From assembly GCA_030432565.1 (NCBI GenBank), contig JAUIGV010000023.1, positions 18,660 through 82,659 of the forward strand: DNA of 64,000 nucleotides, in the 5' to 3' direction. This stretch comes from Verrucomicrobiia bacterium (GTDB lineage: Bacteria; Verrucomicrobiota; Verrucomicrobiia; Verrucomicrobiales; Akkermansiaceae). Positions within the stretch are counted from its first letter, which is position 1. Every line of letters begins with the position of its first letter. A model generated the notes under the pieces. The model worked only from the letters and a program-made list of their open reading frames with translations. It was not told where the DNA came from and searched no databases. This document shows positions 59,373-64,000 of this stretch, piece after piece. A program made the position numbers and the translations under genes.

Positions 59373-60449
59373 TTATTCAGCCATCGCAGCCTTCACTTTC
59401 TCTTCGATTTCGGCGTAAAGAGCTTCATCTTCCTTAAGAGCGGCCTTTGTCGCATCGCGCCCCTGCCCCAGCTGTGAACCATCATAGCTGAACCAACTTC
59501 CGCGCTTCTGGATGATGTCGAATTCCTGGGCCAGATCGATCAATGATCCAACCGAGGAAATCCCTTCGTTATACATGATGTCAAATTCCGCATCGGTAAA
59601 TGGAGGAGCGACCTTATTCTTCACAATCTTAATCTTGGTCCGGCTCCCCATGACCGTGCCGTCCGTTGCCTTGATTTGGCCGATTCGGCGAATATCGACG
59701 CGCACGGATGAGAAAAACTTCAGCGCCCGACCACCGGGAGTGGTCTCCGGACTACCGAACATCACCCCGATCTTCTCTCGGATCTGGTTGGTGAAAATAC
59801 ACGTGGTCCGAGCCTTCGAGATAAAGCTGGTCAGCTTCCGCATCGCCGCGCTCATGAGCCGCGCCTGTGTGCCCACGGTGGAATCCCCAATCTCGCCGGA
59901 AAGTTCCTGTTTGGTGACCAAGGCCGCCACCGAGTCCAATACCACCACGTCAATGGCATTGGACCGGACCAAAGTCTCTACAATCTGGAGTGCTTCCTCA
60001 CCCGAAGAAGGTTGGGAGACCAAAAGGTCATCCACATTCACCCCAAGCTTGCGGGCATACTTTGGGTCGAGGGCGTGCTCAACATCGATGAAGGCAGCCA
60101 GACCGCCGGCCTTCTGGGCCTGCGCGATCGCAGTTAGGGTCAAAGTTGTTTTACCGGATGATTCCGGTCCGAAAACCTCAACAATCCGGCCCCGCGGAAA
60201 ACCGCCCACTCCGAGAGCGCGGTCGATGACGAGGTTCCCCGTGGGAATGGCCTCCACGTCCATCCGGCGATCGTCGCCCAAACGCATGATGGCAGCCTCG
60301 CCAAAATCCTTCTGGATCTGGGTGATTGCAAGATCCAGGTTTTTCTTGCGAGCGGCAGCTAGCTTATCATCTCCTTTGGCGGCCGCAGCGGCGGGAGCTT
60401 TCTCTTTCTTTTCAGACATGGCGGTATTTTTAGTGGTAGTAGAACTCAT
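59373..60449 (-). CDS. recA: RecA recombinase
   Basis: The 358-residue protein has Walker [14 protein letters not shown], Walker [23 protein letters not shown], loop L2 [26 protein letters not shown], and the LexA-coprotease region. Ten extra N-terminal residues precede the usual MSEKKEK start, so translation may begin at either ATG. A LexA-like site lies 34 bp upstream. RecA pairs homologous DNA and triggers LexA autocleavage. Confidence 0.97.
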   Translation of the reverse strand: MSSTTTKNTAMSEKKEKAPAAAAAKGDDKLAAARKKNLDLAITQIQKDFGEAAIMRLGDDRRMDVEAIPTGNLVIDRALGVGGFPRGRIVEVFGPESSGKTTLTLTAIAQAQKAGGLAAFIDVEHALDPKYARKLGVNVDDLLVSQPSSGEEALQIVETLVRSNAIDVVVLDSVAALVTKQELSGEIGDSTVGTQARLMSAAMRKLTSFISKARTTCIFTNQIREKIGVMFGSPETTPGGRALKFFSSVRVDIRRIGQIKATDGTVMGSRTKIKIVKNKVAPPFTDAEFDIMYNEGISSVGSLIDLAQEFDIIQKRGSWFSYDGSQLGQGRDATKAALKEDEALYAEIEEKVKAAMAE

Positions 60450-60482
60450 GACAACGTTAGGTGTAAATTAAGTTGATGGAAG

Positions 60483-60496
60483 TATTCACTCGAACA
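60483..60496. promoter_or_regulatory. LexA-like box upstream of recA
   Basis: TATTCACTCGAACA agrees at 9 of 10 arm positions with TGTTC-N4-GAACA, the motif I recall for Verrucomicrobia LexA. It lies 34 bp before the recA start, where a repressor could block the promoter. No LexA gene is present in the window, so SOS control of recA is an inference. Confidence 0.55.
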
Positions 60497-60626
60497 GTGT
60501 TCATGAAAGCAAAATCTTTCGAGAATCGAAAATAATTGATCTCCCAAACCAGGCTCATTATTCCCACTCAAAGAGAATCGTTGCCCGCAGCTCCTATTCC
60601 TTGTTCATTCAAGGCAAGGAAAGTCG

Positions 60627-61292
60627 ATGTCACAACACCACCATTACACTTGGCCCAGGCTCCCCGATGTTCGACACCGGGTCGCTTGCGAATATTGTGA
60701 CACACTTCACGAAGTCGATCTGATTGAAGAGGGAAGAGAGGCACACTGCCTTGAGTGCGGGTTCGTGCTTTATCGAAACCGTCCCAGCAGTCTTCAGAAA
60801 GCGGTGGCTTTTGGAACAACCGCACTCTCGCTCTTCGTTCTGGTGATGTGGTTCCCTTTCATCTCAATGAATGCCCAGGGAAATCTCAGCGAGGTATCGA
60901 TCCCGGGAGCGGTTGCGGCCCTATGGCGTGAAGGCGGACAATTGATCGCAATCAGCGTGGCGCTTTTCGTCATCGTTTTTCCCGCTGCGCTCATTGCCAG
61001 CCTCCTCTACCTTTGCCTGCCCCTCCTCTTCGGCCGCTCCTTTCCAGGGAGTCGCAGGGTGATGCGTTGGTTCTTGGGAGTTCAATCCTGGGTCATGGTG
61101 GAGGTGTTTTTCCTCGGTGCAATCGTAAGCCTTTTGAAGCTCATTAAGCTCGCTGATGTTCAACTTGGCATCGGCTTTTGGTCTTCCGCCGGACTGATGA
61201 TCTGCCTTGCCGGTGCTGTCGGAGGCATTGACCGGACCGAGCTTTGGGACCGTATTGAGACTTCGGAATTTAACGGAAAGGAGAAGTCATGA
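60627..61292 (+). CDS. pqiA: PqiA-domain membrane protein (first half)
   Basis: The 221-residue protein has an N-terminal zinc ribbon (CEYCDTLHEVDLIEEGREAHCLEC) and four membrane helices with TALSLFVLVMWFPFISMNAQGN, a typical PqiA opening. In E. coli PqiA is one protein with two such domains; here they are two overlapping genes (ATGA at 61289-61292). PqiA is the inner-membrane partner of PqiB in lipid transport. Confidence 0.9.
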   Translation: MSQHHHYTWPRLPDVRHRVACEYCDTLHEVDLIEEGREAHCLECGFVLYRNRPSSLQKAVAFGTTALSLFVLVMWFPFISMNAQGNLSEVSIPGAVAALWREGGQLIAISVALFVIVFPAALIASLLYLCLPLLFGRSFPGSRRVMRWFLGVQSWVMVEVFFLGAIVSLLKLIKLADVQLGIGFWSSAGLMICLAGAVGGIDRTELWDRIETSEFNGKEKS

Positions 61293-61918
61293 CCCGATCG
61301 GCTCTCGAACTCGATCTCGCGGCCTGTCATTCGTGCCACAAGGTCTCGGATATCAAAAATCCCGAATGCCCCCGCTGCGGAGCCCACCTCCATGCGCGAA
61401 AGCCCGCTAGCATTTCACGCTGCCTCGCCTTTGGTCTCACCGGAATCCTCGCATACATTCCCGCCAACCTCCTCCCCATCATGGTCGTCACCCAACTTGG
61501 CACCCGCGAAAAAAGCACGATCCTCGGAGGAGTCGCCACCTTTTGGGAAATGAAAGCCTACCCTGTGGCCATTACCATTTTTATCGCCAGCGTGATGATT
61601 CCCGGTCTCAAGTTCGTGGCTCTGGCCGTCCTTTGTGCTGCCGCAAAAGGAAAAATCAACCTGCCCCCCCAAAGTTCCAACAAGATCTACTACCTCACCG
61701 AACTGGTGGGACGATGGTCCATGGTTGACGTCTTCGTGGTCGCCATTCTTGTCGGCTTGATTCAGTTGGGGAATCTCATGTCCATTGAACCCGGCACGGC
61801 AGCCATCGCCTTCGGGCTGATGGTCATCCTTACCATGCTATCAGCTCACGCTTTCGATCCCAGATTAATCTGGGACCGGATCCGAAAAGAAAGCCCAACA
61901 AACCCCTCAAGCAAATGA
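61289..61918 (+). CDS. pqiA: PqiA-domain membrane protein (second half)
   Basis: The 209-residue protein again has a zinc ribbon (CHSCHKVSDIKNPECPRCG), then four helices with ARKPASISRCLAFGLTGILAYIPANLLPIMVVTQLG. It overlaps the next gene by four bases (ATGA), so the three genes are translationally coupled. It corresponds to the C-terminal domain of a fused PqiA. Confidence 0.9.
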   Translation: MTRSALELDLAACHSCHKVSDIKNPECPRCGAHLHARKPASISRCLAFGLTGILAYIPANLLPIMVVTQLGTREKSTILGGVATFWEMKAYPVAITIFIASVMIPGLKFVALAVLCAAAKGKINLPPQSSNKIYYLTELVGRWSMVDVFVVAILVGLIQLGNLMSIEPGTAAIAFGLMVILTMLSAHAFDPRLIWDRIRKESPTNPSSK

Positions 61919-63624
61919 GTAAAACCCTGGAAGAACCAGAAGAAGGATTGCATCCGGACGTCCGACCCGGAGCGCGTTTTAATAAGGTCTGGATCATCCC
62001 CATTATTGCTCTGCTTCTTGGGATTTGGCTGGTGAAACACCACATCGATAACCAGGGGGAAGTCATCATTATTCGTTTCGAGAACGCCGACGGCATCAAG
62101 GAGGGTAAGACCGAGGTCAAATGCCGCAACGTCAATATTGGCATGGTAGAAACCATCATGCTCGCTGATGACCTCGCCGTTGATGTCGAGGTTCGGGTAA
62201 AGCCGCAACACCTTCACCTCATTCGAAAAGACTCCCGGTTTTGGGTCGAAAAGCCTCGCGTTCAGGGGGCTTCCATCTCGGGTCTCGGCACTCTGGTCAG
62301 TGGCGCATTTCTCCAACTCGACCCTGGGATCGGTGAAGAAGGAGCGCGGGAATTCCAGGGCCTCGAAAGCCCCCCGCTCACCCCCCGAACGGTGCAAGGT
62401 CTCCGCCTCACCCTGACCGCCGAACGCCCCGGGTCCATCGATATCGGAAGCGGAATCTATTACAATGACACCTTGATTGGACGTGTTGAAAGCAGGTCCT
62501 TCAATATGGACACCCGCACTGTCAATTTTGGAATCTTTGTGGAAGACAAATACCGGGAACTTATTACCGACAATTCCCTCTTCTGGCAGGTGTCGGGCAT
62601 CAGCCTCGAAGTCGGCCCCGAGGGCTTCGCGCTCGATCTCCCGTCTTTCGATACTCTGGTTGCGGGTCGCATCTCGGTCGGTGTTCCTGAGGGAATCCCC
62701 CCCGGCGAAACCATGCCTGATGAAATGGTTCTCGCGCTCTTCAAAAGTAAGGAAGAAGCTCAAAACACCACCTTCCAGGGCGGAGTGGAATTCCTCCTCA
62801 TGCTCGACAGATCACTGCGTGGATTGTCGGTCGGATCTCCGGTCGAATTCCGCGGACTCCAGGTTGGACGTGTCGGTAAGATTGCCTACAACTTGATCGA
62901 AGCCGGGGAGGTTGACATTAAGAAAATGCCCGTTCTCATCCAACTCGACAGCCGCCTGATGGCGACCCACTTCCCCGCCAACATTTTGGATGAAGGCCCG
63001 GATGGTTTTGAGAAAGCCCTTCAGGCGGGACTGCGTGCTTCCCTCAAATCAAGTAACCTCCTCACCGGGCAGCTCTTTGTCGACCTCGATTTTGGGGAGG
63101 CTAATTCCGACCCCATTGAGAAGCACTACGACCTGATTGTTCTCCCCACCGAAAACACCGGACTCGAAAGCATTCAGGATCAAATCACCTCCTTATTGGA
63201 TAAATTCAACCAGCTCGAAATTGAGACCCTCATCACAAAAGTCGGTGAGACTTCCGATGAAGCAACGAGGGTTCTCGAAAACGTGAACCACGCCATGGTC
63301 TCCAGCAAAGGAGTGGTCGCGGATGCGCAAGCCACCCTCCAGGAAATTTCAAGTGCGGTAAAATCATTGAACGCGATCCTGATTTCCGAAGACACCAAAT
63401 CCCTCTCGACCGACCTGCGCGAAACCCTGGTCCGGATCAACAAGTCGCTGGAACCTCTCTCCAATGATGGTGCTGTTTACGGAGATCTTCGGAGAACGAT
63501 GGATGAACTTCGCGCAGCCATCCGCTCGATTGATCGCATGACCACGGAAATCGGCGACAAGCCAAACTCCCTCCTTTTCGGCAAAGATGCCAACACCAAG
63601 AAAATTCCGCGTGCACGACGTTAA
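61915..63624 (+). CDS. pqiB: PqiB, MCE-domain intermembrane lipid transporter
   Basis: The 569-residue protein has one N-terminal helix (VWIIPIIALLLGIWLV), three MCE domains (GEVIIIRFENADGIKEGKTEVKCRNVNIG; TVQGLRLTLTAERPGSIDIGSGIYYND; GGVEFLLMLDRSLRGLSVGSPVEFRGLQVG), and a C-terminal helical coiled region (ISSAVKSLNAILISED). The arrangement matches E. coli PqiB, whose MCE rings stack into a tube for phospholipids across the periplasm. Confidence 0.93.
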   Translation: MSKTLEEPEEGLHPDVRPGARFNKVWIIPIIALLLGIWLVKHHIDNQGEVIIIRFENADGIKEGKTEVKCRNVNIGMVETIMLADDLAVDVEVRVKPQHLHLIRKDSRFWVEKPRVQGASISGLGTLVSGAFLQLDPGIGEEGAREFQGLESPPLTPRTVQGLRLTLTAERPGSIDIGSGIYYNDTLIGRVESRSFNMDTRTVNFGIFVEDKYRELITDNSLFWQVSGISLEVGPEGFALDLPSFDTLVAGRISVGVPEGIPPGETMPDEMVLALFKSKEEAQNTTFQGGVEFLLMLDRSLRGLSVGSPVEFRGLQVGRVGKIAYNLIEAGEVDIKKMPVLIQLDSRLMATHFPANILDEGPDGFEKALQAGLRASLKSSNLLTGQLFVDLDFGEANSDPIEKHYDLIVLPTENTGLESIQDQITSLLDKFNQLEIETLITKVGETSDEATRVLENVNHAMVSSKGVVADAQATLQEISSAVKSLNAILISEDTKSLSTDLRETLVRINKSLEPLSNDGAVYGDLRRTMDELRAAIRSIDRMTTEIGDKPNSLLFGKDANTKKIPRARR

Positions 63625-63630
63625 CCCACC

Positions 63631-64000
63631 ATGATTCTTCGCTCCTTACTTCTGATCTCCATGCTCGCACTTTCGAGCTGCTCCTCCCAGCGGAGCTACT
63701 ATGTTCTCTCCCCGGCAGGTCCGGCACCGTCTGGCGGTGGCATCGGAATTGGGATCGGCCCCGTGACCATGGCCGACTACCTCGTCGAGCGCCCCTATCT
63801 GGTTTTTCAATCCAGCCCCAACAAAATGGAGCTCTCCGACGACCACGTCTGGGGAGGTGACCTTGAGAATGACTTTACCCGCGTTCTCGCGAGCAATATT
63901 GGCCGGCGAAAAAACACGGGCAACACCAGGACCTACCCCTGGGGGCGTGAAAATGAACTCAAATATCAAATCACCGTCGACGTCCGCCAGTTCCACGGGA
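63631..64000 (+). CDS. pqiC: PqiC-like lipoprotein, 3' end cut by window edge
   Basis: The first 123 residues are present. A lipoprotein signal (LLLISMLALSSC) is followed by SQRSYYVLSPAGPAP and IGIGPVTMADYLVERPYLVFQSSPNKM...FTRVLASNI, typical of the DUF330/ABC-type transport auxiliary lipoproteins. It starts 6 bp after pqiB and completes the pqiA-pqiA-pqiB-pqiC set. The protein is expected to anchor the PqiB tube at the outer membrane. Confidence 0.85.
   Translation, partial: MILRSLLLISMLALSSCSSQRSYYVLSPAGPAPSGGGIGIGIGPVTMADYLVERPYLVFQSSPNKMELSDDHVWGGDLENDFTRVLASNIGRRKNTGNTRTYPWGRENELKYQITVDVRQFHG

Noticed and set aside
59512-60471. 319-residue plus-strand ORF
   Set aside because: Antisense to recA; a Ser/Ala/Arg-rich shadow.
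60492-60502. GAACAGTGTTC as a Gram-positive LexA box
   Set aside because: The spacing of the GAAC/GTTC arms is three rather than four bases. The overlapping TATTC-N4-GAACA fits the phylum better.
1-64000. CRISPR arrays, insertion sequences, prophage genes, toxin-antitoxin pairs
   Set aside because: No regularly spaced direct repeats, transposase or integrase, and no phage structural proteins were seen on either strand.

Overview
The window looks like a chromosomal segment of a Verrucomicrobiota bacterium, probably class Verrucomicrobiae. The signs are moderately high G+C, many secreted proteins and lipoproteins, PVC-type cytochrome c/PA14 and sorbosone-dehydrogenase-like proteins, a large CotH/LamG/lamin-tail protein, and a recA upstream site that fits the LexA motif recalled for Verrucomicrobia (TGTTC-N4-GAACA). 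This assignment rests on gene content and recalled family knowledge; no search was run. No insertion sequence, prophage, CRISPR array or rRNA was seen. There is one tRNA, tRNA-Gln(UUG).

Region 1-9.5 kb is a beta-1,3-glucan (laminarin-type) utilisation locus. It has a secreted GH81 endo-beta-1,3-glucanase (cut by the left edge and absent from the ORF track), a LacI-family regulator, a GPH-type sugar symporter, a large GH149/GH94-like oligoglucan phosphorylase, and a secreted two-module carbohydrate-binding-type protein with no catalytic domain. A 14-bp TGCA-N6-TGCA element recurs in both divergent promoter regions and nowhere obvious between them, so one regulator probably controls all five genes.

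Region 9.4-26.3 kb is mixed. It holds an OvoA-C-terminal-like methyltransferase, ychF, lipoproteins, a three-domain fasciclin protein, an HtrA-type protease followed by a degenerate pseudoprotease paralogue, a LysM lipoprotein, and an acyl desaturase whose upstream region carries a nested inverted repeat. A cytochrome c/PA14 protein, a sorbosone-dehydrogenase-like protein, an S10 carboxypeptidase, tRNA-Gln and a probable degenerate amidase follow. Region 26.4-36.1 kb is mostly housekeeping (prfA-prmC-murA, then priA) interrupted by the 1341-residue CotH protein; prmC contains a cluster of DnaA-box-like 9-mers.

Region 36.1-46.6 kb carries a CreBC-like two-component system with an unknown membrane protein, a metal-permease pair with a His-rich loop, a MoxR ATPase, an AsmA-like protein and an overlapping pair of unknown genes. 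Region 46.6-53.3 kb has avtA divergent from a tight series: a secreted FAD oxidoreductase, a membrane FMN/Fe-S NosR-like protein, a methyltransferase and a DUF2238 membrane protein. These look like an extracytoplasmic redox module of unknown substrate.

Region 53.3-64 kb contains an RluD-type pseudouridine synthase, DUF2062, the nrnA-truB-lspA series, a secreted alpha/beta hydrolase, an unknown protein, recA with a LexA-like box, and a pqiA-pqiA-pqiB-pqiC intermembrane lipid transport operon whose last gene is cut by the right edge. Many long ORFs in the supplied track (for example antisense to murA, the HtrA pair, recA and lspA/truB) are shadows and were left out.
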